From Torreya grandis (lineage: Eukaryota; Streptophyta; Pinopsida; Cupressales; Taxaceae): a stretch of 64,000 nucleotides of DNA. A model generated the notes under the pieces. That model saw only the letters and a program-made list of their open reading frames with translations, was not told where the DNA came from and did not search any database. The position numbers and the translations under genes are program-made. Every line of letters begins with the position of its first letter. Positions within the stretch are counted from its first letter, which is position 1. This document shows positions 11,251 to 24,407 of this stretch, one piece after another. The DNA is taken from NCBI GenBank assembly GCA_037957365.1, contig JARHVA010000459.1:4541001-4605000 (forward strand), written 5' to 3'.

Positions 11251-14001
11251 TATCATAAGTAACCAAAAAATTTGTACCTATATACTTATTTTTCACCAAA
11301 ATATCATCACATGTCATAATATTGTAACATGTGAGGGTGAATTTTAAAATAACATAATAACACAACATATAAAATCAAGTGTGATTATAATGACTATAAA
11401 TGAATTCATTGAAAGTAGCATATTCATGCCTTGGTTTACCTTTTCACTAAAAATATGCATTAAAATACCTTAGTATTGATCATAATTGGTTACAAAATAC
11501 ATATGATAAGTCTAATGATATTAGTCTAAAAATTATGGATCCAATGTGGGCATAAGCGAGTCTAAAAATAAAAGTATGCAAGACACTAAGAAAGATGGTA
11601 AAAAGGAATAAAATCTAGATATCCATGAGGTAAAAGATAAATTTGGTTTGGAAGATTAAAATTATGGTAAAAAATATTAAATTTTTTATATAGCCATCAA
11701 GTAGAGGCTAGATAAGGTCCTAAACACCCAAAGGAAACTGGTCGTACTAAAAATAAAGCATAAATGGTAGAAACAAGATTGTGTAGCCAAAAAGAAAGTG
11801 ATAAACTAGGTTCATATGACCCCAAAAAATGAGAATAAAATGTCAATATCCTAATAATATAAATCTTATTCAAATAAGGTAATGACCAAGAGAGTATCTT
11901 TAAACAACTCAATGATGTAGCTTATATTCAAATGTGTCAAATTCAAAGTGGAACCTTTGAAAGTTTATATCTACCCAAAATATAACATGCCTAAAAGAAA
12001 TGAAGAATATGAAATATATAAAATCGGATATATTTGGAAAAAAATGTATTTTTTAATGAGAAATAATAGAGGTAGGGAAAAGAGGGAACCACCAAGGTTA
12101 AAACATATTCTTTTTGAGAAATATGGCGCTCTAATCAATTTAAAAATAATTAATTGTTTTTGACATCGTTGGCCCTAGATAGCTCTATTTAGAATGAATT
12201 GTCTTGGGATAAAAAGTGAGGTATAATTATAATTCCTCAAAGTATATATGTATGTAAATTCAATGGATCCTTCCTTATGATGAAAATTTTCCTTTTCCTC
12301 AGGACCCCATGGAGCATTTCATAAATTGAGATGATTAGGTACTAGTGTGATAAAGTAGGTGGCACTAATGATCCATATGTAAAGCCTCATACCCTAGTAT
12401 ATTTAATTATAACACTCTAATAGACATTGGATCTATCATGTGGCCAATTTTGGAATTTTAGATTCAACTATGAAAGTGGGTGTTCTAATGATATGATCAC
12501 AACTTTTGCTGTGATTTTGACTTTTGAATTATATTTTTTATTTTTGAAATTACCCTTTTATTTTTATTTTTGGATTTTATATCCTATATTTTGATTTTTT
12601 ATATTTTCCTCCTCCATATGGATTATAAAGATAAAAAATGGGTGTTAAATATGACTGAGACAAGAGAGCTAATACCTATCCTCTAGATAAAATAACCTAG
12701 AGACCAAGAAGCTTATATACTCCTAGAATTGCATCTTAGAAAATATTGAAATCTCAAAACCAAATTTTCTTTGCCTAAAATGAGGTGAAAAAAAGGAAAA
12801 TATATATTCTCATGAGAAGGTGTGGGTTTCCTCAATCATAAAAATATATATAAATGGAGATGATACAATGGCAAATAATATTGCGACTTCATCATAATAA
12901 ATGGTAAAATATGGATGACAAACTTGTAGATAGATTGTAATAAGTTTTCCATAAGACAATACAATTGACTTTAAGAGAAAAAAAACCACTTCTAAACATT
13001 ATGTTATCTTTCTAAGAAAACATCTAGCTAATATTAGGAGTGGGAGTGATAAAAATATAGAAGGATGGGAACTAGTGAGGAGGGCCTAGTTGTATTCCCT
13101 AAGGTCTTATAATGAAACTCAAAAATCAAAATCTAAGAGTCATAAATATAAGTGAATAAATATGTCCCAAAGGAGAAATATAGGTATAACTATAAATGCA
13201 TGAGGCATGAAAAATTAGTAATAAGAGAGCCCAAAGGTAAATATAATTAGGTAATGAAAGATACAAAATAATTTAAGGAGATATATAAGGTAAAAACTTA
13301 TATGTTTGTGAAGAGATCCTAGTTATATTCACCAAGGTATTAACATGAAACTAAAAAATTGAAATCAAAGAAGTTAATTAATAATAAATCCTAGAGGCAT
13401 GGATAAATAAATTATAAAATGTGAAAATGAATCGTGTAGGATAAGGGTGAGGGAGTTTGGACATGATGCTAAGGTAGATGGTAAGAAACCTAGAGATGTA
13501 GATAAGGTAAGCTATGTTGTGACACAATAAATTTATATATAATATTCAAATATGTTAGCATAAAATATAAAATAACTATATACAAGCATAATATATGTAC
13601 AATAAATGAAAATGATAGACAATAAGAAGATTACGAGGAACATATTTCGATCATATTCATTATTTAGACTTTGAAAATTTATTGAAAATGGATTTGTTTA
13701 TGATTGTGTGTTGTTCATAAAGGGATGGAATTATAATATTCCCCTAAGTTTAAGGATGAATGAGGGTGTGATTTTTAATATGACCCAAGGTTTGAATCAA
13801 GAAAATGATAGGCATTGTTAATTTTCGTCATTCATGATTTGAAAAGAGGTAATGGATCATGATATTCAATATCAACCTCTATATTGATGTATTTATTACC
13901 TTTGCTATCATATTATGTGTGAGTCTATCTCATAATAGTGGATTTATAATATAGGATATTTTATAGATATACAAATGTGTTTTTGAATTTTTTTCAATGG
14001 T
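11251..14001 (-). other. Downstream internal region of copy B, no gene
   Basis: Non-coding sequence between the presumed 3' LTR of copy B and the element inserted at 14007. It includes two diverged copies of a roughly 230-bp unit, one with CCTAGTTGTATTCCC near 13089 and one with CCTAGTTATATTCACC near 13319, each followed by an ATGAAACT-AAAAAT block. The part around 13.7-14.0 kb resembles copy A at 1.7-2.0 kb. Frames at 11697-11912 (minus) and 11948-12163 (plus) look fortuitous. Confidence 0.45.
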
Positions 14002-14006
14002 ATCAA
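14002..14006. repeat. Target-site duplication ATCAA, left
   Basis: ATCAA directly precedes the LTR beginning TGATGTCAAGG at 14007. The same five bases directly follow the matching LTR end at 29141. Confidence 0.8.
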
Positions 14007-15352
14007 TGATGTCAAGGTAATGTTTAACCCTAAAATGAAATTATGGGGGGGGGGGGGTATTTGAATTTAATCTTAGGCTTAATAATATATAAATGGAATG
14101 ATAAGGGTGATAATAATATCTATAGAAAGCCAATTAAATGATAAACTCAAATTTATTATAATGAGATAGTCTAAATATGGAAATTATAAATAGATAGATA
14201 TATAAATGACAAATAAGAGAGTAATTAGCTTGTTATGATGTTAATGTAGTTTTAGATATAAAATAGGATGAAAGTAGGTGGGAAGACAAGTCTGGAATAA
14301 TTTTCAAATTATAGATCTAGTGCCTCTTGTTATCTAGATAGTTGAATCAGCCCTATATGGTTGCATCAATGTTACTATCTAAATATGATGACAGTGTCTA
14401 GTGTGGGATATATGGTAAAACATGATGTGACCACCTAGATGATTTAATGTTTTTATTTCACCTTCACTCTAATGAATTAATATATGGATCATGTACTATT
14501 GTTCCTTATTAAATGAAACAACTATATCATTCCATCTTCAATGTGACCTTGGAGGAAAATGGGTTAATGGGCATATAGTATCAAGTTGAACACAATGAAC
14601 CTATTGTTAAAGGGTGTTATCTACATGTCCAATACTCTGAAGAGGGTCTTAGACTTATGTAGTAATTCCCTATGTGTTGGATTGTGTGTGAATCATGTAA
14701 TGTGTGTAAAGAAAGTATAATAGTGACCTAGCTTATAACTTGTAAAATTGAGCTTTTGGGTTTATCCTTTAGTACTTCAGATCCATAAATGTGGTCTACC
14801 TATTATTGGAATGGATATAGGTAAGTTTTGATCAATTGAATATTTATATAAGGATTTTTTATAAGTGCATTGGTATCTTTAGTCTTTTTTATGTATTCAT
14901 AAGTAAATAATGAATGAGGGTTGATCTTGTATTTATATCAATCCCTTTAGATAAATAAATAACATTAAAACAATTAGGCTGACCATTAAGATACATTTCA
15001 TTTTCAAGTTAGATGAAATTAGAGAAATGAAAACTTATGTCTACATAGGAAAGTAATGTCGACACTACTATCTATCATAGAGGTTAATGTATAAGGAGTA
15101 GAAAAAGAGGTAAAGGATCAAAACTTGTAGAGGTGTAAGATAAATACATTTTAAGTATTCTAGGTAAGATATAATGTATGTGTCATCAATATAAGATTAT
15201 TTGGACTAAGAGATAGGCCAAAGGGCACAATATAGAGTAGATACAAAGATTGTGGAAGTAATGAGAGTATATAACTAATATGAATATCCAACGTCTAATT
15301 TTTCCAAGTGTACAATATTAAGGTGTTAAATGATCACAAAATATCATCTACA
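14007..15352 (-). mobile_element. Downstream (3') LTR of the mini-gag element
   Basis: About 1,346 bp, colinear with 27783-29141. Shared anchors include CCTATGTGTTGGATTGTGTG (14670 and 28459), TGAATGAGGGTTGAT and ATCAATATAAGA, and both copies end in CTACA. It starts with TG and ends with CA. A pyrimidine tract TTTCCCCAT follows at 15353; on the minus strand this is a polypurine tract next to the 3' LTR, which fixes the element's orientation as minus. Confidence 0.85.
14045..14057. repeat. Poly-G tract (13 G)
   Basis: Thirteen consecutive G in otherwise AT-rich DNA, inside the left LTR. The right LTR has GTGGGTGGGAG at the matching place, so the run grew after insertion. It is also a likely place for sequencing error. 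Confidence 0.9.
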
Positions 15353-15362
15353 TTTCCCCATA
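15353..15362 (-). promoter_or_regulatory. Polypurine tract of the mini-gag element
   Basis: On the minus strand this reads ATTATGGGGAAA, directly abutting the 3' LTR. Polypurine tracts in this place prime plus-strand DNA synthesis in LTR retrotransposons. Confidence 0.6.
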
Positions 15363-15515
15363 ATCTGGTAATGATATTACTAGTTCAAAGGAAAGGAATA
15401 ATTACCTAAATGTGTATGCACACCTTATTTTTACTTGAGTTGAATTTTAGTGTTTTTCAATATGACTAACATACAAACAAGATCATGTTATATTTTTAAA
15501 TAATTTAATATCATA

Positions 15516-16367
15516 TGGGTGAAAAATGTAGTAGGAATTTTGAGAAAATGGATTAAACTATGCAATTTAAAACCAAAATATCAAACTACCTAATAGGAGA
15601 GTTTATGGAGGCAAATAAAAATAGATGAAGACAATCCTACCATTTCATTGCCTTAGCTAACCTCCCTCAAAGATATTCAAGTGGATTTTTAGTTGTATAT
15701 TGTAATATAATACAAAAAATTACATTAAGTTGGCATGATCAAGGATTATAGATTCATATATTTGACATGGAGATTGTAAGGCTTTCTTAGATTCAATGGA
15801 TTCTTGTGATTTCTAGTTAATAGATCATAGAGATTGTAATTAGTTTAAATGGAGGATTAGTTTATTTATATAAGCCATGGGAGGGAAAATTAATGGTTCA
15901 TATTCAATCTTGGGCCATTAAGATCAATGGTTGAGGAATTTCTAAGGAATTTTTAATTCTTTGTAATCCTCTAAAATAGAGGCTTATAGAGGAGAAAGGC
16001 TAAGTTAGAGAAGATTATAGAATTTGAGGATTATATAATCCTCTTAGGGATTAATTTGTATTAGGTATGGGTTTATATAGGGATTATGTGGGTGACTAGG
16101 GACTAGGGATGTAGGAGAGCCTAGGAATAGGCTTAGTAGGTGGGTAGGTGGGCCATGGAAAATTTAAATTCTCAAATAATTGATACAAGAGATTAGGATG
16201 GGATAAGACATGATTTAGGAAGATTAATTATTTGGTTAGTTAGAAATAAGGTTAGTGAATGAAGAATAATGAAGGGGGACATTAGAGAAATGACTAGGAT
16301 TAGGATAAATGGGAGAAATTAGTGAGATTAATTATAATAATTAGGAAAGTGGATTAAGATGCATACA
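15516..16367 (-). mobile_element. Downstream (3') LTR of the innermost element
   Basis: About 850 bp matching 24408-25243. Both contain GTAGGAATTTTGA-AAAATGG, TATTCAATCTTGGGCCATT and GATTAGGATGGGATAAGACA-like phrases. The left edge is TGGGTGAAAAATGTAGTAGG against TGGTCACCAAAATATAGTAG in the other copy. The right edge is followed by TATTTCCTCT, purine-rich on the minus strand, so this is the 3' LTR. The target duplication is unclear: TCATA lies on the left and no exact match was found on the right. Confidence 0.78.
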
Positions 16368-18777
16368 TATTTCCTCTATTTGAAATGGAATTTTTAGTGG
16401 ATAGGATAGAAGGAGAAATGGTCTTTCAAAGAAAAACCATTTCATGGATGAATAATGTTAGTGGATATGATGCCCTTTGAAGGGTATGTGAGGAAGAATG
16501 AAATGGATGGACACTTAAAAGAGGAAATGAAGGGTGGGATGTAATTGATAGATGAGGGGAGGGGATGTTATACATTGGATAGATGATGAAGAAGATGAAT
16601 TTGAATTGAGAAATGAGCTGCAGATTGATGATACCCTTGACAAAGACTATGCATAAGGGAGTAGATATTATTGTTTCATGGTTATCAACACATCCCAAGG
16701 GAGAGTAAATAATAACATGAGGATGATAAGATATAAGGACATAATATTTGTACATATCCCAAGAAAATACACATGCAAGGGAGATCTATAGGCTAGGTTA
16801 AGACTGATTTGACGAGTTGAATGATTAGAGTAGCTCAAAGCTAAATTCAAGTGATATGATAAATGAGATGAGAGACAAAAAATAATATTATTGAGTTACC
16901 AAAAGATGGAAGGGAATAATTATATTGTAATATGTATTAAATAAATGAGACACAATGTGATTAATAGTGATGATGACCCTAGCAAAGACAAATACAAGGG
17001 AGCAAGAAGGGCTAAAGTTATGATCCTAATCATGACCCAATCAATGGAGGAACATTAAAATTTAAATTTTGAATTGATTAATAAATTATAATGGATGGAA
17101 TATGAATAAAATATTAATGTTATGATTTTTTGGGCCCAATAAAAAAGTGTAGGTAACTAATGAAAAGGTTAGGGAGATGATTGTAGAGATGGTGATTGAT
17201 CAAGATATTGGTTGATTAATTATTTATATTGTAGCTCAATGATTTGATTCATTTATAAATTGAGGATTATGATTATTTATGTGACAATAAATGATGGGGA
17301 AAGTGGTGAAATTAGTTGAGTTATCCTTGGGCACTAAATATGGCCAATTATTACTTACATAGTATAAAAAGATCTTAGGCTAATGTAGTTCTAACTTGAT
17401 GATAAATGATAATTGATGAAATATAATATGATGATTATTATTAGTATTATTTATTATAGGAGTAAATATTGGATGGTAATCAGATGATATGAGATGATTA
17501 GTTTAGTGATGGGCATAAAGATGATTAGATGATTAGATAAATGATGAAGGTGTAGATGCGTAAGCCATCATAACTATCATAAGGTTCATCATAGTCTAAT
17601 CAATCTATTAAATATAATAATTGGTAGGATGCCATATGATATAAGGATTACCAAGAGGATGTAGTGCTCAAGTGCAAAAAAAGGGTAAAATAGTGAACTC
17701 TATATCATCGAGAACACCTATAAGCATTATTATATCTTTGGTCAACTCATATCATAACTTGTTCATTACCTAATAGATGAAAAGAAAATAAAATATTTAC
17801 ATGATAAATGACATTCAAACAAACCAAACATATTTTACAAGTAACACACATAAGTATCTACATGCAATGTCATTATGTCTTTTCTAAGGACCTAGATTAG
17901 AGACATCAAGATGAGTGATTAGGTGACGAGTTGGACTAAGTTGGTTAAGATGATAATGATGTGATTTTGTATTATGGGTAGGAAATTGGATAAGGTATGG
18001 ACTTGGAATAGACTAATGATTTGGATGGGAACAATTATTTAATAAGGATATGGATTTGGACTAGATGAGGGACTAGGATTAGGATAAGGTTAGGGAAGAT
18101 AATAGGGAAAGATGACTAGGATGGTAATATGGCTAAGAAATTATATAGTAAAACTATGATATTTAGGATATAGGATGAGACAACATATGATAAGACAACT
18201 TATACATTTTAGGATTTTATAATAATTTGGGATTTTTGGCATTTTTCATTTTTATGGATTTTTTGGATTTTATAATATTTTAGGATTTTTTGGATACGTA
18301 TGTACACTATAAAAATGAAGTTACTATAAAATGGAATATTAATCTTATCAACTAAGATGAGGATGGATATAATGATGGATGGTATGACAAAAGGATAAGG
18401 GTGATGTTGAAAATTGGATGAGGACCAAGGAAGGAGGGACTAGGAATTTTCTAATGACCACATCATGAAGGAACCAAGAATATAGTTGCATGAGTGTCCA
18501 TTAGTGGATATGATAATATATTTCTATAACATTTATCAATACATCTTCCATTTGCTTATGAATTTCAAGACTAAAATGAATGAGAGATAAGATGCATGAT
18601 ATGATGGAAAATGATGGGTATAATCAATGACATGAAGGTGATAGATGGGAATGACAAAGGATGGATGGGAAATTCCCCTAAGTGTAGAGGTAAAATATAG
18701 ATAATAGATTATTTTACCATGATGTCAGGGATTGGTTTTCATCATGGTACTTGCTCAAAGTACCAAAATATTGACTT

Positions 18778-18836
<59 letters not shown>

Positions 18837-19470
18837 TTATTTTTTTAATTCTTGGGCATCTTAGTTGATTAGATATGGGTATAACATGCATGAATGTTAG
18901 CTTTTGATATATATTTATCCAACACCTATTCTAACAAGATGTGATGATAGGATCATGTTATCACTATTGGATGTATCAAGGTTCATGTGTCCTTTGGTGG
19001 TTATTGATTGAGACCCCTCCATACATCTAGGCTAGGTGTCTTCAACACTCCTATGAGAGACAATACTACCTAGGAAGGTGATGTGAGGTATGGATTGGAT
19101 TAGATATTGATGTTGATAAAGGTGTATTAAACTTAAATGGAGGATAAGATTGTGATAGGATGGTGTAATGGATGATTGGGAAGTGGGACTAGTAGTTGCA
19201 TACATCATTGAAGATGTTGGACATTCCTCATTTGATCGATGCCATATGATAAAAGACTAAAAGAGACCCAAGAAATTTTAACTTTATGTTTCATCTCTAA
19301 TCTGATTATTTGATGGATGATCAGCCATAGTAATAGTGATTTTGATATTATTTTGATTTTCTAACTATATTATAGATTGAAGACTCCCTGGTTCCTGATT
19401 TTTCTCTTCATCATGGGAGATTGATTTTTGACATAATAAATGATGATTATTTTGACTTTGGTGGTCCCCT
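16368..19470 (-). other. Purine-rich downstream region of the innermost element, no gene
   Basis: Long stretches are made of diverged phrases such as GATGATTAGATGA and AGGATTAGGATAAGG on the plus strand, giving a marked purine bias over kilobases. The frames at 16426-16755 and 16668-16850 (minus) are serine/histidine/proline-rich translations of that bias and are not credible genes. A TTCCCCTAAG phrase at about 18668 also occurs at 13739 in copy B. Confidence 0.5.
18780..18836. repeat. (ATT)19 microsatellite
   Basis: An uninterrupted ATT trinucleotide run of 57 bases within the purine-rich region of the innermost element. Confidence 0.97.
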
Positions 19471-19475
19471 AGTAC

Positions 19476-20000
19476 TTAAGATTGGTATTCACTAGGGGAA
19501 GATACATTTTGATTAGGTTTGTGATTTGAATTTTCTTGATTTTGACTTATGCGATCGATCATGATTTGATCATGATTTATGAATTTTGGAATATGGTCTT
19601 GGACCTTTGTATTTTTGGCACATATTATATTAATTGAGGAAGAGTTAAATGATGTATGTTCATATTCATCCCTATAAAATGAGGTAATTAAATGATCATT
19701 GATAGGAATAAAGTGGTGTTTTATGGATAAAGGTGATGGAGATGATATGATGACATTAATAAGTGGTGATGGGGTAGCATGGTCCTCATAAGGGTTCTTA
19801 GGAGACCCATTTTTGACATCAAATAAGATCTCCTCAAGATTAGCAAAAAGAAAACTAAGTCTTGCTATATTATACGCATCTAAAGTAGGATCATATTTAT
19901 TCTGACAATCTTCAATAAATAAATCTTTCAATAACTCTATTATGACTTCATCATCCTGATGGGGATTAAAAGATATGCCTAGTGACTGATTATCATCCAA
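19476..20000 (-). CDS. Unrecognised 174-codon frame downstream of gag
   Basis: This is the longest intact frame in the window. I do not recognise it. The N-terminal third is acidic (FNPHQDDEVIIELL, then FIEDCQNKYDPTLDAY), followed by LANLEEILFDV. The C-terminal half is rich in S, P, N, Q and H with no membrane segment, knuckle or catalytic motif. The frame stays open a little upstream of the first ATG, so the true start may lie beyond 20000. It sits about 430 bases downstream of the Gag knuckle in the innermost element, where a pol or linker region would start. It could be a linker between gag and a lost pol, an accessory protein, or an open frame favoured by the local purine bias. Expression is doubtful. 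Confidence 0.4.
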   Translation of the reverse strand: MDDNQSLGISFNPHQDDEVIIELLKDLFIEDCQNKYDPTLDAYNIARLSFLFANLEEILFDVKNGSPKNPYEDHATPSPLINVIISSPSPLSIKHHFIPINDHLITSFYRDEYEHTSFNSSSINIICAKNTKVQDHIPKFINHDQIMIDRISQNQENSNHKPNQNVSSPSEYQS

Positions 20001-20429
20001 ATTAGAGGTATCTTAAAAATGGTATGAATAGCCATCAACATTAATGAGGGATGATGAGGATTATGATTCAAACATTAGTGTTGAATAGGATCTAGATGCA
20101 GATAACACTTTTATTTATTCTAATGTTGGATCCGATGTATAAGATGCAATGCTACTATTATAATATTTATTATCCATAATTTACCTCTCAACATTGGGTG
20201 TTTGATATGGTGGATGAGGGGGAGAAGATGGAGGAACAATGGATTCAAAAAAGAGAGGGCATGGAAGGAATCATGAGGACTAGGTTTATTAGGAATAAAC
20301 TCATCTTTGATGGAGGATTTGTTGAAGATGGGGGGACCATGGAATATGGATTTGGTGTCTTGATTTTGAATTGGAAAGGGAAGTGCTTGGTCATGATTAG
20401 GAATGTAATCTTAGAATTCCTCTTTTCCT

Positions 20430-21000
20430 TCACCTAAGTATATGGACTCATCTAATTCTTTCTCAAGTTTTATGTCACCATAGTTGATGAGGTCTTGGAT
20501 GTAGTTTTGAAAATTATGACATCAAATAATGGTATGCCCCTAGGTTTAGTGATATGATTAATATTGGTTAGATTTATATTAAGATGTCTTAGGCTTAGTG
20601 GGATCAAGATGCAATATGGGTAGATAGAACATCATATTAGTGGAAACAAATTGATGGAAGATGGATCCTAAAGAAATGGGAAGAGAAGTATACAGACTCC
20701 TTTCACTTTTTAACTTAGATGTAGAAGCATTGTACATTAGATTAGATGGTTCCTAATGTGATAAGGTGAGTGGAATAGTAGTAGATGGGGTGGCCATGCT
20801 TGAATTCCATGTGCTAGTGTAGGAAAGGGTAGTTGATTGGCTATGACTGGTGGATGGAGGATTTGGATGGGACTCACATGGATGGGTGTAAATTAGAGGT
20901 AATGATAGGTAGATGGGATTGAAGTCTATTGGACATGGAATTATCATCCCAAGAATGTAAGAAAGGAGAATATCCCTATTGGAGATGAGGCATTATTCAA
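20430..21000 (-). pseudogene. Gag C-terminal remnant of the innermost element
   Basis: On the minus strand, from about 20600 to 20434, the frame contains SYH-x-T-x-GHT (GHT at 20531-20539), then CHNFQNYIQDLINYGDI. This matches the plant Gypsy Gag pattern of a knuckle, YHxxxGHxTxxC, followed by xxLKxxIQDLIDxGxI. Three stops fall in and next to the knuckle. Upstream, 20947-20753 reads as a Ser/Thr/Pro-rich stretch like the linker before the nucleocapsid in such Gag proteins. The family role is particle assembly and RNA binding. The capsid part is not recognisable. Confidence 0.6.
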
Positions 21001-23085
21001 TCAGGGCATTGACCAAATTTATTTTGGATGTTATGGATAATGATAGGAGATAGTATGGATGATGTGGTTGGTGGTCCCTAATTGGTAGGTGGTGGGGATT
21101 GAATGGTAATATTATGGGATGAAGATGGGATGTGTTGGATAAAAGCTTACTTTAATCTCAAGTTTTATTATATGTGATGTGATATGATGGGATAATATCA
21201 AGTAGATCAAATTAAGATGTGAGTTATACTTTTGATTGGGATTGGATCTGACTAGGTGAGATATGATAAGCTCTAAGATTGGATGGGGGATAGACTAGCC
21301 TGAGAGATTAATTGTAACTAAATTGATTAGATCATGAATAGATCAAGACTAAGATGATCAATTCAAATAGGATGTGATGATTGTATTATAGGACATGTGA
21401 TAGTGACTCAAACTTGTTTAGACATAAGAAAGCTAATGATGAGGACCCTAAACAAGAGATTTGTTTGATAATATAGATGAGGATTGATGTTTATAAATAG
21501 ACTTAATAGGAGGATTGGTATAAACTTGGGGATGAATTAGGTTAGAATATGAATAGGGATAGGTTGATAAGGTGACTAAGTAAGACAAGGTCAAGGAAAT
21601 TATTAGTTATGGATAAAGTGGACATAAGATAATATATAGATGATAAGACTTGATTAAGATATATAAGTGATGAGGGTATGATTAATGAATGACTAGACTA
21701 GGATGGGATGATGATAAGGATGTACATGATGTTATAATGATGAGGAAAGGGTATAAAAGATTATGATTACATGAAAAATGCCTATATAGGTGTATATAGG
21801 TTTGGATAAAAGGTTGACTTGGATCAAAAACAAAACTGGTCTAGCATGACACTCACCAAATCAATCAAACCACAAAATTATGAATAGTAAACTAATTTTA
21901 GGTGTGTAACCTAATGACTGCACCATCTAATGGCTTCATGGGTGAGGCTGTAGGTTGGTGACCTATTATGAAATATACCAAACCCTCTCAACCACATCTA
22001 AACTTGATGCTCACTTGGAATTTGATCCTAACTTTGGTAGTAAGTCAACTATTATAATCAAAAGGTATTATGCAAGTTTTAATTGGAAATCTAGGGACAT
22101 CCATTATATATGATAGGTATGGTGTGGCCCAAGTCTTTGTAGGGTGTTATCTAATGCCTAGTTCAGAGAGTGAACTCATTCACTTCATTGATGACCTATA
22201 TGGGGTCAAATTCTTAGCCTAATGATATATTCCACTAACATTTATGCTCTATCAAAACACAAAGCATGGATTAGTGCATGGTAGTGAGATCCATGGTCAT
22301 TATCCCTCTACAACTATGTAAATTGTGTGGTTCTCAATTCTACATCATGTTTATCCTATAAAATAAAAATAAAAGGGTTTCTTAGTGGTTTTTTATCCTC
22401 TAAGAATCACTATAAGGACACAAGGAGGAGAACATACACCACTGTATCCCTTGGGTGACAAATAGGTAGACCAAAAAGAGATTAATTAACTAATTAATTT
22501 AGATGTGAGATATATACAAGATGCAAGAATATAAAATAATATACACAATAATTTTAGAAAAGTGACTCAAAATAATTAAAAGTCTCTAAAATGATTTTCA
22601 AATTGCCAAAATGTATTTGATAGGTAACCTATAATAAAATGATCAATAGTTTTAGTTGGCAATCTTGAGGGGTAACCTACAAGTTAAGATGTTAGACCAA
22701 GATATGACCTAAAAAATAAGATGTTATCAAGGAAAAAATACTACTATATTTAACCCTATAAGAAGTAAAACATTATTGTAATAGGCCTTAATAAAGACCA
22801 CTAAAAAATTCATGATTTGGATCTATAACTTCTTAGGGTAAGTAGGCCATAATGTATGGGTCTTGGGGTAGCATCCCCCAGTAGGGTCAGAAGGTAGTAC
22901 GCCTTGTGGGATTAAGAGAAAGTGTCTATTATGGGGTGAAGGTGAAGATCCTTGTAGTAAGCTTACAATGATTCAAAAATCACTAAAAAAACTCTAAAAA
23001 TGTACTCAAAAAAGACAAAATTGAATGCAAAAAATCAATCCAAAATTATAACTTTAGATTGAAATAACATAGACACACAATCATA
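21001..23085 (-). other. Leader of the innermost element, no gene recognised
   Basis: The purine-rich GATGATAGG-type composition continues to about 21.8 kb, then gives way to more balanced sequence (21.85-22.4 kb and around 22.9 kb). No coding frame of useful length is present and no family was recognised. By position this is the 5' untranslated and gag N-terminal region of the innermost element. Confidence 0.4.
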
Positions 23086-24300
23086 ACAAAGCAATACCAT
23101 AAATAGAAAGGGAAATATCATGACTTTTCTACAATATTGTGATTAAAAAGTCATGATTTTGTAGAAAGTGCCTAATCACTAGTAGTTACCACATAGTTTT
23201 ATTTAAAACCATGATAGTATATGCAATACCTTGGCTTTTGATATGATATCATGACTATAAAAAATTAAGGTATTGTATAAAATTTTAAAACTTTAAAATT
23301 TCTAATTTTGGCTAAAATGTATACTAATATTGATGTTTAAGAGATGTGAATGCTTAGTAAATATGCAGATATGACTTATGGTAGGTCTTAACTATGTATC
23401 AAAATTTTATAAAAGGATACCAAGACAAAAATACTCAAAAAATGGATAAATTATGCACAATTTACATAAAAAAAGGTATTTCTAATTATTTCCTCAATCT
23501 TATATTTATTATCTAAAGATAATAACCAGTGAACAAACAATCCCAAAAAATACCAAATCACAATATCACCAATATTGGGACAATATCACAATTTTCAGGA
23601 TGAAACCATAGATGTGAGATTGGTAGTATTGTAGAAGATGACATTAGGTTTAAATATGTGAGATTATGTTTTTTAGATGACCTCATTTTTATGTTTTCCC
23701 TATCAATAGTCACATAATAGGTTACATGGATAAATCCCCTTACAAAAATGTGATTAGAAAATATATTTTAAAACTACTTAAAGTAGTTAAATAATCTTTC
23801 AAAAGGGGTTATGTGGTCCCTAATTTTCCTACAAAATAGAGAATTTAAAAATTAACCATGAAATTTACAAATAAATGGATAATTATTATCAAATTTGAGA
23901 TAAATCACAATGTTATAACTGTCAATAGAAATACCATGACTTGTAGGTCAATATCATAACTTGTGAGTGGTGATATTGTAGCTTAGTATTTAAGCACTAT
24001 AATCTTGACCAATCCTATTTTTCCTATACATAGAGGGTGAAAAATTGGATTTATAACATGAGACTGCATAATATGAATACATAGGGCCCCTATAAAACCA
24101 TGATTAGGAAAGTAATATCACTACTAACAGTGTAATTTCATGATTCATGAAGTCATGGTATTACAAAAGGGTAAAAATATTGTAAGTGTCAAAGAAAATT
24201 TTTATCAGTTATGTTGGATGGTTAATGAAAAACCATAGTTCCTAAGGACAAAACCATGATTGTAATGTCATGACTTATAGTCATAATTCAAATGTGCATG
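23086..24300 (-). repeat. Dispersed ATCATGACTT dyad motifs
   Basis: The phrase A-TA-CATGACTT or its complement AAGTCATG-TAT recurs at about 23117, 23146, 23254, 23932, 24149 and 24262, often beside ACAATATTGT or TACTATTGTAG-like words. Between 23117 and 23167 two alternative hairpins overlap: arms 23117-23128 with 23146-23157 (12 bp, perfect), and 23126-23134 with 23159-23167 (9 bp, perfect). The region is the leader close to the innermost element's 5' LTR. Confidence 0.6.
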
Positions 24301-24407
24301 AAAACTTATTAAAAATGTAGAACTTGTTCTTGATTTAGTAGACCTTGAAATCTATCAAAAACATTACTAACAAGAAAAATGGTTAAATTGGGAGAGTTTT
24401 CCCATAG

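Noticed and set aside
16426..16850. Overlapping minus-strand frames of 109 and 60 codons, rich in S/H/P
   Set aside because: Translations of the purine-biased repeat field in two different frames; no family resemblance.
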